DNA of 64,000 nt from Verticiella sediminum (GTDB lineage Bacteria; Pseudomonadota; Gammaproteobacteria; Burkholderiales; Burkholderiaceae_B): the NCBI RefSeq assembly GCF_007558815.1, contig NZ_VLTJ01000005.1, positions 1 through 64,000 on the forward strand, given 5' to 3'. How positions within the stretch are numbered: position 1 is the stretch's first letter; the number at the start of each line of letters is the position of its first letter. Shown here in pieces: positions 8,050 through 16,858 of the stretch. The notes under the pieces are model-generated. The model did not search any database, was not told the origin of the DNA, and was given only the letters and a program-made list of their open reading frames with translations. A program made the translations under genes and the position numbers.

Positions 8050-9021
8050 TCAGGGGGCGACGTGGATGCCGGCGGCTCGCGTCACTGCATCCCATTTGTC
8101 GGTTTCGGCAGCGATCAGGGCGTCCAGATCGGCGCCGTCCTGCGCCGTGACCTCCATGCCGATGCCGGCGAGCTTCTCACGTACCGCGGGGGTGTCCAGC
8201 GCGGCACGCAAGGCCTCGCTCAGCGTCTCGGTGGCGGCAGCCGGCGTGTCGCGCGGGGCGACGAAGCCGAACCAGCTCGCCACCTCGTACGCGGGCAGAC
8301 TGGCGGCCTGCGCGACGGTCGGCACTCGTGGGAAGGTGGACGAGGGTTCGCGGGTGGTCACCGCGAGCGCGCGCAGCCGGCCGTCTTTCACGTACGGCGC
8401 GGCGATCGCGGTGGTCAGCGGCATCATGTCCACGCGGCCGGCGAGCAGGTCGGTCACGGCGTCTGGCTGCCCCTTGTACGGCACGTGGGTCATGTCCACG
8501 CCAGCGAGCTGGGACAGCAGTTCCCCGGACAGGTGGTTGGAGGTGCCGATGCCCGCGCTGGCATAGGTGACGGAACCGGGATCGCTGCGGGCTTTTTCGA
8601 TCAAGGCCGGCAGATCGCGATACGGCCCGCTCGCGGGGACCACGACGAGGTTGGGCACGTAGCCGGCACCCGCGAGCCCGCGGAAGTCGCGCTTCGCGTC
8701 CCATTGCGCGCTTGCCACCAGCATCGGCTGCACGACGTGGCTCGCGCTCACGGCGAGCACGGTGTAGCCGTCCGGTTTGGCCTTGCGCACGTTCTCGGTA
8801 CCGATCGCGCCGCCGGCGCCGGCCTTGTTCTCGACGATGACGGGCTGGCCCAGCGATTTGGCCAGGGGTTCCGCGACGATGCGCGCGACCGAGTCGACGA
8901 TCCCGCCCGGGCTGAACGGGACGACGATGGTGACCGGGCGGTCGGGGAAGTTCTCGGCCAGGGCTGGCTGGGACAGGCAAAGTGCCAGCCCTGCCATGCC
9001 GACATATCGGATGGCGTTCAT
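8050..9021 (-). CDS. Bug family periplasmic solute-binding receptor
   Basis: A 323-residue tripartite-tricarboxylate-type receptor. A signal peptide of about 22 residues ends ALA. The mature part begins with the Bug signature FPDRPVTIVVPFSPGGIVD and continues with VIVENKAGAGG, a later signature DMTHVPYKGQPDAVTDLLAG, and VPTVAQA. ATG at 9021 was chosen because AGGAG sits 8 bases upstream and the signal peptide starts there; a longer reading frame upstream has no support. No TctA/TctB membrane genes are nearby, as is common for the expanded Bug set in Bordetella. The next gene upstream on this strand is an acyl-CoA dehydrogenase, so an organic-acid ligand feeding CoA-based catabolism is plausible. 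Confidence 0.92.
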   Translation of the reverse strand: MNAIRYVGMAGLALCLSQPALAENFPDRPVTIVVPFSPGGIVDSVARIVAEPLAKSLGQPVIVENKAGAGGAIGTENVRKAKPDGYTVLAVSASHVVQPMLVASAQWDAKRDFRGLAGAGYVPNLVVVPASGPYRDLPALIEKARSDPGSVTYASAGIGTSNHLSGELLSQLAGVDMTHVPYKGQPDAVTDLLAGRVDMMPLTTAIAAPYVKDGRLRALAVTTREPSSTFPRVPTVAQAASLPAYEVASWFGFVAPRDTPAAATETLSEALRAALDTPAVREKLAGIGMEVTAQDGADLDALIAAETDKWDAVTRAAGIHVAP

Positions 9022-9159
9022 GGGAGTCTCCTGAGGAATGGTTCTGCGAGTCACGACCGCCTGAAGACGGGCGCTAGCTCGCCAGCGGATGGGGCGCCTG
9101 GGGCGCCGGAAAGTCTCTGCCTCGCTCGCTGCGCTCGCCGGTCGGGGCTTGCGCCGTGC

Positions 9160-10350
9160 TCAGGCCTGCGGTTCGAGCTGCATGTTGAAGTCCGGGTGGT
9201 CGAACGGCAGGCGGCCGAGTTGCTTGGCGATGTTGAGTTGATGGATCTGGCTGGTGCCTTCATAGAGGCGGAACAACCGCACGTCGCGGTACATCTGCTC
9301 GGCGATGTTGCCGGCGATGTAGCCGCTGCCGCCGAAGAGCTGGACGGCGCGGTCGGCCACGCGGCCGCACATCTCGGACGCGAACAGCTTGCACATCGAG
9401 GCTTCCATCGTTACGTCCTCGCCGCGATCGCGCTTGCGCGCGGTCTGCAACACCAGGGCGCGCGCCGCGTGGGCCTCGGTGATGCTGTCGGCGATGAGCT
9501 GCTGCACGAGCTGGAACTGGCCGATCGGCTGGCCGGACTGGACCCGGCTCGCCGAACGGCGACGCATTTCGTCGATCAGGCGCAGCGCCGGCCCGACGCA
9601 CAGGCCGGCGAGATTGATGCGCTGCTTGTTCAGGGTCTTCATGGCGGTCCGAAAGCCGACGCCGGGCACGCCGCCGACGATGGCGCTGGCGGGTACCCGG
9701 CAGTCCTGCAAATGGACCTCGCCCACCGGCGAACCATGCTGGCCCATTTTTCGGTAGGCCGGGCCGGTGGCGAGGCCGGGCGTGCCGCGCTCGACAAGAA
9801 AGGCGGTGACGCCATCGGCGCCGCGCGCATCAGGATCGGTGCGGGCGAACACGGTGAACAGCCCCGCGATGGGAGCGTTGGTGATGAAGCACTTGCTGCC
9901 GTTCAGCACATAGTCGTCGCCCTCGCGCCGGGCGCTGGTGCGCAGGGCCGTGGCGTCCGAGCCGGCCTCGGGCTCGGTGAGCGCGAAACAGCCGGTCAGT
10001 TCGCCGGTGGCCATGCGCGGGAGGTAGCGCGCTTTCTGCTCAGGCGTGCCGTCGACGATCAGCGACTCGGTGGCAATGCCGGTGTTGCCGCCGAATCGCG
10101 CGCGGAACGCCGGCGCCGCCTGCGACACCACCATGTTCACCCGGGCGAGTTCCTCGGTGCCGAGGCCACCGCCGCCATGCTCGCGCGGAATGCTGTGCCC
10201 GAACAGGCCCAGCTCGCCCATGCGCCGCACCAGGGGCGGTGGGATTTCGTCGTTTTCCTCGACCTCGGGCTCGGCCGGGATGCATTCCAGTTGGATGAAG
10301 CGGTAGATTTCCGCGAGCATCCGGTTGAACGGGGTATCGGCTTCGGCCAT
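9160..10350 (-). CDS. Acyl-CoA dehydrogenase
   Basis: A 396-residue FAD-dependent acyl-CoA dehydrogenase that would introduce a 2,3-double bond into an acyl-CoA. It carries FAD-contact motifs CFALTEPEAGSDA and CFITNAPIAG, the C-terminal signature QLFGGSGYIAGNIAEQMYRD, and RLYEGTSQIHQ, whose glutamate is the usual catalytic base. Start ATG at 10350 has CAGGAG 8 bases upstream. It lies between an IclR gene and a Bug receptor on the same strand, with a CoA-transferase gene divergent from the IclR. This suggests a route in which an acid is imported, activated by CoA transfer and dehydrogenated. Confidence 0.92.
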   Translation of the reverse strand: MAEADTPFNRMLAEIYRFIQLECIPAEPEVEENDEIPPPLVRRMGELGLFGHSIPREHGGGGLGTEELARVNMVVSQAAPAFRARFGGNTGIATESLIVDGTPEQKARYLPRMATGELTGCFALTEPEAGSDATALRTSARREGDDYVLNGSKCFITNAPIAGLFTVFARTDPDARGADGVTAFLVERGTPGLATGPAYRKMGQHGSPVGEVHLQDCRVPASAIVGGVPGVGFRTAMKTLNKQRINLAGLCVGPALRLIDEMRRRSASRVQSGQPIGQFQLVQQLIADSITEAHAARALVLQTARKRDRGEDVTMEASMCKLFASEMCGRVADRAVQLFGGSGYIAGNIAEQMYRDVRLFRLYEGTSQIHQLNIAKQLGRLPFDHPDFNMQLEPQA

Positions 10351-10389
10351 GGTCGTCTCCTGCCGCATCGGGCTTGTCATGTGGGGTGG

Positions 10390-11280
10390 TCAGGGCGCGA
10401 GGCCCAGCGTGTGTTCGATCATGCGCGCGGCCTCGCGCAGGCGCGGTACGGCGAGTGCGGCGAGCGCCTCCGGCGCCGTGCGGTACGCGGCCATCGTGGC
10501 GTTCAGTGCGAGCATGCTCTCGCCGGTGGCCTGGCGCACCGGGACGGCCACCGCGTGGATCTCGGCCCGCCAGTCGCCCTGGCTGCGGCAATGGCCTTGT
10601 TCGGCCAGGCGGCGTTCGTCCTCGCGTAATTGATTCGCGCGGCGCGCCATGTCGGCGGCGTCGTGCAGGCGCAGGCGATTGAGTATGGCGCTGCGCTCTT
10701 GCTGGCCGAGCGAAAGCAGCAGGGCGCGGCCGATCGCCGTGGCGAGCAAAGGCCGGGTACTGCCGATGTCCGGGCTGTGCACGTTGCCCTGGTCGACACG
10801 GCAGGTCTCGATGTAGACGATGTTCAGGCGGTCGCGCATGCCGAGATTGACCGTACAATCGGTCTCGCGGGCGATTGCTTCCATCAGCGGCCGCGCCACG
10901 TGGCGCACGCGCATGCTGGCGAGCAGCGGATAGCCAAGCGACAGCACGCCCGAGTCGAGCCTGAACTTGTGGAAACGCTCGACATACTCGAGGTAGCCGA
11001 GCAGGGTGAGGGTGTAGGTGAGCCGCCACACCGTGGCCTTGGGCAGGCCGGTGCGCTCGATCAGCTCGCGGTTGCCGAGCAGGGGATCGTCGGGGGTGAA
11101 GGCGCGCATCACCTGCAGGCCGCGGGCGAGGTTGGTGGCGAACAGGCGGTCGGCGGCGTGCTCGCGCGGGTCGGCCAGCCCGGGCACCAGCGTCGCCGGG
11201 TGGGCGGCGTGCTCCGGGACGGTGGCGGTGGTGGGCGAGCGCGTGGGCATGTCGGGTCTGGGTGATCGGGTTGCTTTCAT
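10390..11280 (-). CDS. IclR family transcriptional regulator
   Basis: A 296-residue IclR-type regulator. After a variable N-terminus of about 45 residues there is the winged helix (ARGLQVMRAFTPDDPLLGNR, then ELIERTGLPKATVWRLTYTL, LGYLEYV). The effector domain follows (GMRDRLNIVYIETC, ATAIGRALL, EIHAVAVPVRQATGESMLAL). It starts at ATG 11280 (ATG at 11250 is an alternative) and is divergent from the CoA-transferase gene. Control of the CoA-transferase/acyl-CoA dehydrogenase/Bug group is the likely role. Confidence 0.9.
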   Translation of the reverse strand: MKATRSPRPDMPTRSPTTATVPEHAAHPATLVPGLADPREHAADRLFATNLARGLQVMRAFTPDDPLLGNRELIERTGLPKATVWRLTYTLTLLGYLEYVERFHKFRLDSGVLSLGYPLLASMRVRHVARPLMEAIARETDCTVNLGMRDRLNIVYIETCRVDQGNVHSPDIGSTRPLLATAIGRALLLSLGQQERSAILNRLRLHDAADMARRANQLREDERRLAEQGHCRSQGDWRAEIHAVAVPVRQATGESMLALNATMAAYRTAPEALAALAVPRLREAARMIEHTLGLAP

Positions 11281-11414
11281 GATCCAGTGCGCTGAAAAGT
11301 GCAGTCAACATGATGGGCCAGTGGGTTCGCTGTGCGAAACATTGCTTGCCGGGGTCTCGCCGGGCAACTCAAGGTCTCGCCCAGGGCGCAATGCCCGGAC
11401 GACCGGAGAAGACC

Positions 11415-12620
11415 TTGCAGCAGAAAGACCGTGGGCCGCTCGACGGCTTGAGCATCCTCGACATGGCGACCGTGCTGGCCGCGCCCTATGCCGCCACGCT
11501 GTGCGCCGACCTGGGCGCAGACGTCGTGAAGCTGGAACTTCCGGACGGCAGCGATCCATTGCGCCAGCTTGCTCCGGTCGAAGGCGACGTGCCGTTGTTC
11601 TGGAAGGTCGCGAATCGCGGCAAACGCGGCATCACGCTGGACGTGCGCAAACCCGAGGGCAGGGCGCTGCTGCTGCGCATGCTGCCGCGCTTTGACGTGC
11701 TGGTGGAGAATTTTCGCGCCGGCACGCTGGAGCGCTGGGGGCTGGATCTGGCCACGCTGCATGCCGCCAATCCGCGTCTGCTCGTGCTGCGGCTCACCGG
11801 TTTCGGCCAGACCGGACCGTATCGGCAGCGGCCGGGCTTTGCCCGCATCTTCGAGGCCATGAGCGGCTTCACCACACTCTCGGGCGAGGCCGGCGGACCG
11901 CCCATGCACATGAACTATCCGCTGGGCGATGTGGTGGCCGGGGTGTTCGGCGCGTTTGCCATCTGCGCGGAGGCGTTGCGCCTGCGCGGCGACCCCGAGG
12001 CGCGCGGTGCCGAGATCGATCTCGCAGCGACCGAGGCCATGTTCCGCCTGCTCGATCCGCTCGCCGTGGAATACGAGCGTCTGGGCCTCGTGAGGCGGCG
12101 CACTGGCAACCTGGCAAGCTATACCGCGCCGTCGAACGTCTATCGTAGCGGCGATGGCGTGGATTTCACGCTGGTGGCCTCGTCCGATGCGGTCTTCCGG
12201 CGCCTGTGCGCGGCCTTGGACTGGCCGGCGCTGGCCGAGGACGCGCGCTTTCGCGACAACGTCGCCCGGGTGGCGCACCGCGACGCACTGGATGCCGCGC
12301 TGGCCGGCTGGTTCGCCGCGCGCGAGTACGGCGGCATTGCCGCGGCACTGGAGGCTGCCGCGGTGCCTTTCAGCAAAGCCTACAGCATCGAGGACGTGCT
12401 CGCCGATCCGCAGTATCGCGCGCGGGAAGCCGTGATCCGGCTGCCCGATCCGGAGCTGGGCTCGGTGCCCGCGCCCTGCGTGGTCCCGCGCGTGACGGGC
12501 CGGAACCTGCCGGCCCCGCGTTCCGGGCCGGCCACGGGCGAGCACAACCTCGAGGTGTACGGTGCGCTGGGTGTGGCCGGCGACGAACTCGAGCGCCTGC
12601 GGGAGGCTGGCGTGGTGTGA
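11415..12620 (+). CDS. Class III (CaiB/BaiF) CoA-transferase
   Basis: A CoA-transferase of the formyl-CoA transferase type that would move CoA between an acyl-CoA donor and a carboxylic acid. It shows the N-terminal signature LDGLSILDMATVLAAPYAA, DLGADVVKLELP, NRGKRGITLDV, and GDVVAGVFGAFAI, which holds the catalytic aspartate. The C-terminus has FSKAYSIEDVLADPQY. A TTG at 11415 gives 401 residues, the family norm, and has GGAGA (11405-11409) in place. Upstream ATGs at 11391 and 11310 would add residues with no family counterpart. It is divergent from the IclR gene. Confidence 0.88.
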   Translation: MQQKDRGPLDGLSILDMATVLAAPYAATLCADLGADVVKLELPDGSDPLRQLAPVEGDVPLFWKVANRGKRGITLDVRKPEGRALLLRMLPRFDVLVENFRAGTLERWGLDLATLHAANPRLLVLRLTGFGQTGPYRQRPGFARIFEAMSGFTTLSGEAGGPPMHMNYPLGDVVAGVFGAFAICAEALRLRGDPEARGAEIDLAATEAMFRLLDPLAVEYERLGLVRRRTGNLASYTAPSNVYRSGDGVDFTLVASSDAVFRRLCAALDWPALAEDARFRDNVARVAHRDALDAALAGWFAAREYGGIAAALEAAAVPFSKAYSIEDVLADPQYRAREAVIRLPDPELGSVPAPCVVPRVTGRNLPAPRSGPATGEHNLEVYGALGVAGDELERLREAGVV

Positions 12621-12635
12621 GCGCCCAAGGAAGCC

Positions 12636-13583
12636 TCATTCCACCCACACATACCGATCCGCCGACAACACCGGCTCGCCGTCCCAACGATAGGCCGCGA
12701 GCTTGCCCGGCCCGACCGTGGAACCGGACTTGGCGGCGATGCTGTAGTCCAGGCAGGCGATGTTGGGCGCCAGCGGCGCGGGCGTGCCGGTGAGCCAGTA
12801 GTGGCCGAGGAACAACGGCGGTTCGTCGCCGTGGTAGCCCGGCAGCACGTGCTCGGGCACCGGCGTGTGCGGGATCGATTCGATCACTTTGGGCGAGACC
12901 ATGGCGAGGTCGCGATAGGTCGGTGCATGGGTCGCCCACCAGCGTGTGCGGATGCGGTGGCGCGGGTTGCCGTCCAGATCGGTGAAGCCGTAGCCCGCGG
13001 GCAGCGGAATCTCCAGGCCCTTCAGGAGCGTCTCGATGGCCTCGTACGGCGGTGTGTGCTTCTGACCGAGAGCGATCCAGGCGTCGTCGTCGCGGATGCG
13101 CTGGCCGTCGTCCAGCCAGGCCTCGCGCAGGGACTGCAGCGAGGCCGGGTGCCAGCAGGCGTGGACCACGCGCAGGCCGTCGCGCTCGAGGTAGACGGGC
13201 AGGGTACGGAACCAGGCGATCAGCTCGCGATGCAGCGGCGAGCCTACGCCGACGGCGTCCAGAAAGCCCTGGTGCTGCCTGCGATTGACCGCGTTGTGCG
13301 GACGCAGGTAGCCCCCGGGGGCATGCGGGTTGGGCAGGGTCCAGCCCACCGCGTTGTACTCGTGGTTGCCCATCACGGCGAGCGCGCTGTCGGCATCGAC
13401 CATGGCCCGGGCGATGCGTACCGCGTCCACCTGCCGAGGCCCGCGATCGATGAAGTCGCCCAGGAAGATCACGCGGCGCGAGGGGTGGCGCCAGGCGCCG
13501 CGGGTTTCGCGATAGCCGAGTTTGGCGAGCAGGCGCTCGAGGGCGTCTGCGTGGCCATGGATGTCTCCGATGAGGTCGTACAT
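12636..13583 (-). CDS. Metallophosphoesterase (PrpE/ApaH-like)
   Basis: A 315-residue calcineurin-type phosphoesterase. The dinuclear metal motifs are in order: GDIHGHADALERLL (about residue 6), GDFIDRGP and GNHEYNA, with later histidines in VVHACWHP and LGHYWLTG. Start ATG at 13583 has CGGAGA upstream and places the GDIHG motif at the usual N-terminal position. Relatives hydrolyse phosphoproteins, dinucleoside tetraphosphates or cyclic nucleotides; the substrate is not resolved. It converges on the CoA-transferase gene, 15 bases away. Confidence 0.88.
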   Translation of the reverse strand: MYDLIGDIHGHADALERLLAKLGYRETRGAWRHPSRRVIFLGDFIDRGPRQVDAVRIARAMVDADSALAVMGNHEYNAVGWTLPNPHAPGGYLRPHNAVNRRQHQGFLDAVGVGSPLHRELIAWFRTLPVYLERDGLRVVHACWHPASLQSLREAWLDDGQRIRDDDAWIALGQKHTPPYEAIETLLKGLEIPLPAGYGFTDLDGNPRHRIRTRWWATHAPTYRDLAMVSPKVIESIPHTPVPEHVLPGYHGDEPPLFLGHYWLTGTPAPLAPNIACLDYSIAAKSGSTVGPGKLAAYRWDGEPVLSADRYVWVE

Positions 13584-13658
13584 GAAAGTCTCCGGGCGCG
13601 CGCGCCGGTGCTGCGGGAGGCTGGACATTGTTCCACAGTCGGGCCGCGCATGGCCTGC

Positions 13659-14603
13659 TCACTCGCGCACGTGGGGCAGCACGTCGCTGGCGAGCTGGGC
13701 GATGACGTCGGCGGGCGCACGGGCGGTGTCCGCGAGGTTCAGGCTGACGTGATGCGCGCCGAGCTCGCGCAGCCCGTGCAGGATGTCGATCAATGCGAGC
13801 GGGCCGGTGCGGTAGCCGAGTTCGGCGGGCTCGGCAGGCCGGGCGCGCGCCTCGGCCAGCCAGAGCCGCATGGCCACGCCGAAGCCGCGAAAACCGTCGC
13901 CGGCCACGCGCGCGACGGCCGCTCGCCACATGGCGTGGCGGTCGCGCTGGACTTCGGGTTCGCGGTGATAGGTCATCCAGCCGATCGCATGGCGCGCGAT
14001 CCAGTCCACGCTCTGGCCGGCCGAGCCGACCGCGAGCAGCGGCACGGCAGCGTCCAGCCGCGGCCCCAGGTCGAAGTGCACCGGGGGCGAGCTCGGCTGG
14101 GCGGGCCGCACGTCGGCCGGCTCCGCGAGCGCGGCGGCGAGCTGCCCCCAGTGCTGCCGATAGCGTTCGCGCCGGGCATCGCCGTCCACGCCGAAAGCGG
14201 CGTACTCGGGCGGCCGGTCGCCCGACCCCAGCCCGAGCACGAGCCTCCCGGGCGCCAGCGCGGCCACCGAGCGGGCGCCCTTGGCGATATGCAGCGGATG
14301 GCGCAGCGTGAGCACGATGGCGCCGGTGGCAAGGTGGATGCGCTGTGTGTGGCTGGCCAGCGCGCCCAGGAACACCCAGGGGTCGGGATGGCCCACCGGA
14401 TCGGGGTAGTCCGGATGGTTCAGCGGTACGTCGCGGACCCACAAGGCGTCGAACCCGAGCGCGTCCGCCTGGCGGGCCAGGGCGAGCTGGGCGGACACGT
14501 CGACGTCGCGGCGGCCCTCGGCCTGGATCGGCAGGGCGAGGCCGACGCTCAGGCGCGCCGGCGTGAAGAGGGCGGTGGGCATGGCGATGGGGCTGGGCTG
14601 CAT
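13659..14603 (-). CDS. LLM-class flavin-dependent oxidoreductase
   Basis: A 314-residue luciferase-like TIM-barrel enzyme that uses FMN or F420-type flavin chemistry. It shows LARQADALGFDALWVRDVPL, a DPWVFLGALASHTQRIHLATG segment, RHPLHIAKGARSVAALAPGR and LGLGSGDRP, the usual LLM motifs, then AVGSAGQSVDWIARHAIGW. Start taken as ATG at 14603, since further upstream codons overlap the divergent MazG-like gene. Substrate unknown; it stands alone with no reductase partner nearby. Confidence 0.85.
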   Translation of the reverse strand: MQPSPIAMPTALFTPARLSVGLALPIQAEGRRDVDVSAQLALARQADALGFDALWVRDVPLNHPDYPDPVGHPDPWVFLGALASHTQRIHLATGAIVLTLRHPLHIAKGARSVAALAPGRLVLGLGSGDRPPEYAAFGVDGDARRERYRQHWGQLAAALAEPADVRPAQPSSPPVHFDLGPRLDAAVPLLAVGSAGQSVDWIARHAIGWMTYHREPEVQRDRHAMWRAAVARVAGDGFRGFGVAMRLWLAEARARPAEPAELGYRTGPLALIDILHGLRELGAHHVSLNLADTARAPADVIAQLASDVLPHVRE

Positions 14604-14663
14604 GTGCTCATTATGCGCGCGGGCGCTGTCCGCCCGATAATGCGTGCATCCCCTGGAGATCGC

Positions 14664-15017
14664 ATGAACCCGACCGCTTGCAGCCTCGTCGACGTGACCC
14701 GCCTCGTGCGCGAGCTCGACGCCTTCGCCGACGCCCGCGACTGGCACCGGCACCATTCCCCCAAGAACCTGGCCATGGCGCTGACCGGCGAGGTGGGCGA
14801 ACTGGTCGAGCTCTTCCAGTGGCAGTCCGAGGCCGAGTCGTACGACACGGCGAGACACCCCGCGACCGCGCGCGCTGTGCGGGACGAGTTGGCCGATGTG
14901 CTCATCTACCTGGTCCGGCTGGCCAGCGTGCTCGAGGTCGACCTGGACGAGGCCGTGCGCACCAAGCTGGTCGCCAATGCGCGCAAGTATCCCGCGCCGC
15001 AGGTGCCGCGACCATGA
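14664..15017 (+). CDS. MazG-like nucleotide pyrophosphohydrolase
   Basis: A 117-residue all-alpha NTP pyrophosphatase of the MazG/RS21-C6 type. It has the metal-binding EVGELVELFQW (E-x3-E) at about residues 44-54 and DELADVLIYLVRLA (E-x2-D) at about 76-89. Such enzymes clean non-canonical dNTPs, often dCTP analogues, from the pool. The ATG follows TGGAG by 5 bases. It is divergent from the LLM enzyme by about 60 bases and precedes the IlvD-like operon after a 119-base gap. Confidence 0.9.
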   Translation: MNPTACSLVDVTRLVRELDAFADARDWHRHHSPKNLAMALTGEVGELVELFQWQSEAESYDTARHPATARAVRDELADVLIYLVRLASVLEVDLDEAVRTKLVANARKYPAPQVPRP

Positions 15018-15136
15018 CGCTTGCCCGCCCGCAGCCGGTGCGCCGCGGGCTATCCCCGATGCGCTGACGGCCGCCGTTCGCTATCGTTGAAGGCTTTTGC
15101 TCAGGCGCAGCGCGCCCTCGAAAGACAGGAGACAGA

Positions 15137-16858
15137 ATGCCCGGACCGCTCATGAAGCACCGATCCCGCATGGTCACCGACGGACTGACGCGCGCGCCGC
15201 ACCGCGCCTTTCTGCGTGGCACAGGATGGAACGATGCCGCCTTCGACAAGCCGGTGGTCGGCATCGTCAGCACACACGGTGAGAACACGCCCTGTTCCAT
15301 GGGGCTGGCCCCGCAGGCCGATCGCGCCCGGCTGGGCGTGGCCGCGGGCGGCGGTGTGCCCGTGAGCTTTTCGACCATCTCGGTGTCGGACGGCACCTCG
15401 ATGAACCACGGCGGTATGCGCATGAGCCTGCTGTCGCGCGAGACGGTGGCCGACAGCGTCGAACTGGCCGTGCGCGGCCATGCCTATGACGGCCTGGTCG
15501 CGTTCGCCGGCTGCGACAAGACCCTGCCGGGCATGATGATGGCGATGGTGCGCGTGAACGTGCCCGCGGTATTTCTGTATGGCGGTGCGGCGCTGCCGGG
15601 CCGCACCGCGGGGCGCACCACCAACATCCTCGACGCCATCGAGGCGGTGGGGCAGGTGCAGCGCGGCGCGATGACGCGGGAGGAACTGGCGCAGATCGAG
15701 CGCACCTGCCTGCCGTCGGTCGGCGCCTGTCCCGGGCAGTTCACGGCCAACACCATGGCCATGGTCGGCGAGGCGCTGGGGCTGGCGCCGCTCGGCTCGG
15801 CCATGATGCCGGCCGTGTACAGCGAGCGGCTGGCGCTGGCCCAGGCGGCCGGCGAGCACGTCGTGCGCGTGCTGCGCGAGGGCGGCCCGCTGCCGCGCGA
15901 CCTGGTCACCCGCGCCAGCCTGGAGAACGCCTGTGCGGCCGTGGCGGCCACCGGCGGTTCGACCAACGCGGCGCTGCACATCCCGGCGATCGCCCATGAG
16001 GCGGGCATCCTTTTCACGCTGGACGATGTGGCCGAGGTGTTCCAGCGCACGCCGCTGATCGGCAACCTGCAGCCGGGCGGCCGCTATCTGGCCAAGGACC
16101 TGCATGAGATCGGCGGCGTGCCGGTGGTGCTGCGCACGCTGCTGGAAGGCGGCCATGTGCACGGCGAGGCACTGACCTTGAGCGGCGCACGGCTGGCCGA
16201 TGCGCTGGCCGAGGCCCCGGCGGCGGACGGCGAGATCGTTCGCGGCTGCGCGCAGGCGCTGCATCCCAGCGGCGGCGTGACGGTGCTCAAGGGCAACCTC
16301 GCGCCCGAAGGCGCGCTGCTCAAGATCGCCGGCCTGGCCTCGCTGCGCTTTTCGGGGCCGGCGCGGGTCTTCGAGAACGAAGAGGCATGCATGCGGGCGG
16401 TGTCGTCCCGGCGCAGCTACCGGCCCGGCGAGGTGCTGGTGATCCGCAACGAAGGCCCCAAGGGCGGCCCGGGCATGCGCGAGATGCTGAGCGTGACCGC
16501 CGCCTTGTATGGACAGGGCATGGGCGAGCGGGTGGCTTTGCTCACCGATGGGCGCTTCTCGGGGGCGACGCGCGGCATGTGCATCGGCTACGTCGGCCCG
16601 GAAGCGGCGGCCGGGGGCCCCATCGGCCTGGTGCGCGATGGCGACCTCATCGAGATCGATGCGGTGGCCAACACGCTGCAACTGCACGTGGGCGAGGCCG
16701 AGCTGGCCGAACGCCGCGCGGTCTACGTGCCGCCGCCGCGCCCACCATTGGCCGGGGTTCTGGAAAAATACGCCTTGCTCGTGCGCTCGGCCGCCCAAGG
16801 CGCGGTCACGCACTCGGGCAATGTGCAATGGCCGTATGAAACACCGGAGGCGGAATGA
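15137..16858 (+). CDS. IlvD/Edd-family dehydratase, likely acting on a sugar acid
   Basis: A 573-residue dehydratase of the IlvD/Edd family. Three cysteines, C53 (ENTPCSMG), C126 (AGCDKTLPGM) and C198 (GACPGQFTANTM), match the ligand set of the [2Fe-2S] subgroup of dihydroxy-acid and pentonate dehydratases. This is unlike the second copy downstream, which has the [4Fe-4S] pattern. Other landmarks are ATGGSTNAALH, NEGPKGGPGMREM and DGRFSGATRGMCIGYVGPEAA. Its stop overlaps the next gene by four bases (ATGA), and that gene overlaps the third in the same way, so the three form one translationally coupled operon. With a separate ilvD nearby, the operon context favours a sugar-acid or hydroxy-acid substrate over branched-chain amino-acid synthesis. 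Confidence 0.85.
   Translation: MPGPLMKHRSRMVTDGLTRAPHRAFLRGTGWNDAAFDKPVVGIVSTHGENTPCSMGLAPQADRARLGVAAGGGVPVSFSTISVSDGTSMNHGGMRMSLLSRETVADSVELAVRGHAYDGLVAFAGCDKTLPGMMMAMVRVNVPAVFLYGGAALPGRTAGRTTNILDAIEAVGQVQRGAMTREELAQIERTCLPSVGACPGQFTANTMAMVGEALGLAPLGSAMMPAVYSERLALAQAAGEHVVRVLREGGPLPRDLVTRASLENACAAVAATGGSTNAALHIPAIAHEAGILFTLDDVAEVFQRTPLIGNLQPGGRYLAKDLHEIGGVPVVLRTLLEGGHVHGEALTLSGARLADALAEAPAADGEIVRGCAQALHPSGGVTVLKGNLAPEGALLKIAGLASLRFSGPARVFENEEACMRAVSSRRSYRPGEVLVIRNEGPKGGPGMREMLSVTAALYGQGMGERVALLTDGRFSGATRGMCIGYVGPEAAAGGPIGLVRDGDLIEIDAVANTLQLHVGEAELAERRAVYVPPPRPPLAGVLEKYALLVRSAAQGAVTHSGNVQWPYETPEAE

Noticed and set aside
7882-10629. A very long plus-strand frame opposite the Bug and acyl-CoA dehydrogenase genes
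   Set aside because: Its composition (His/Gly/Arg/Ala-rich) is the mirror of GC-rich codons on the minus strand, where clear family motifs exist; no ribosome site or domain.
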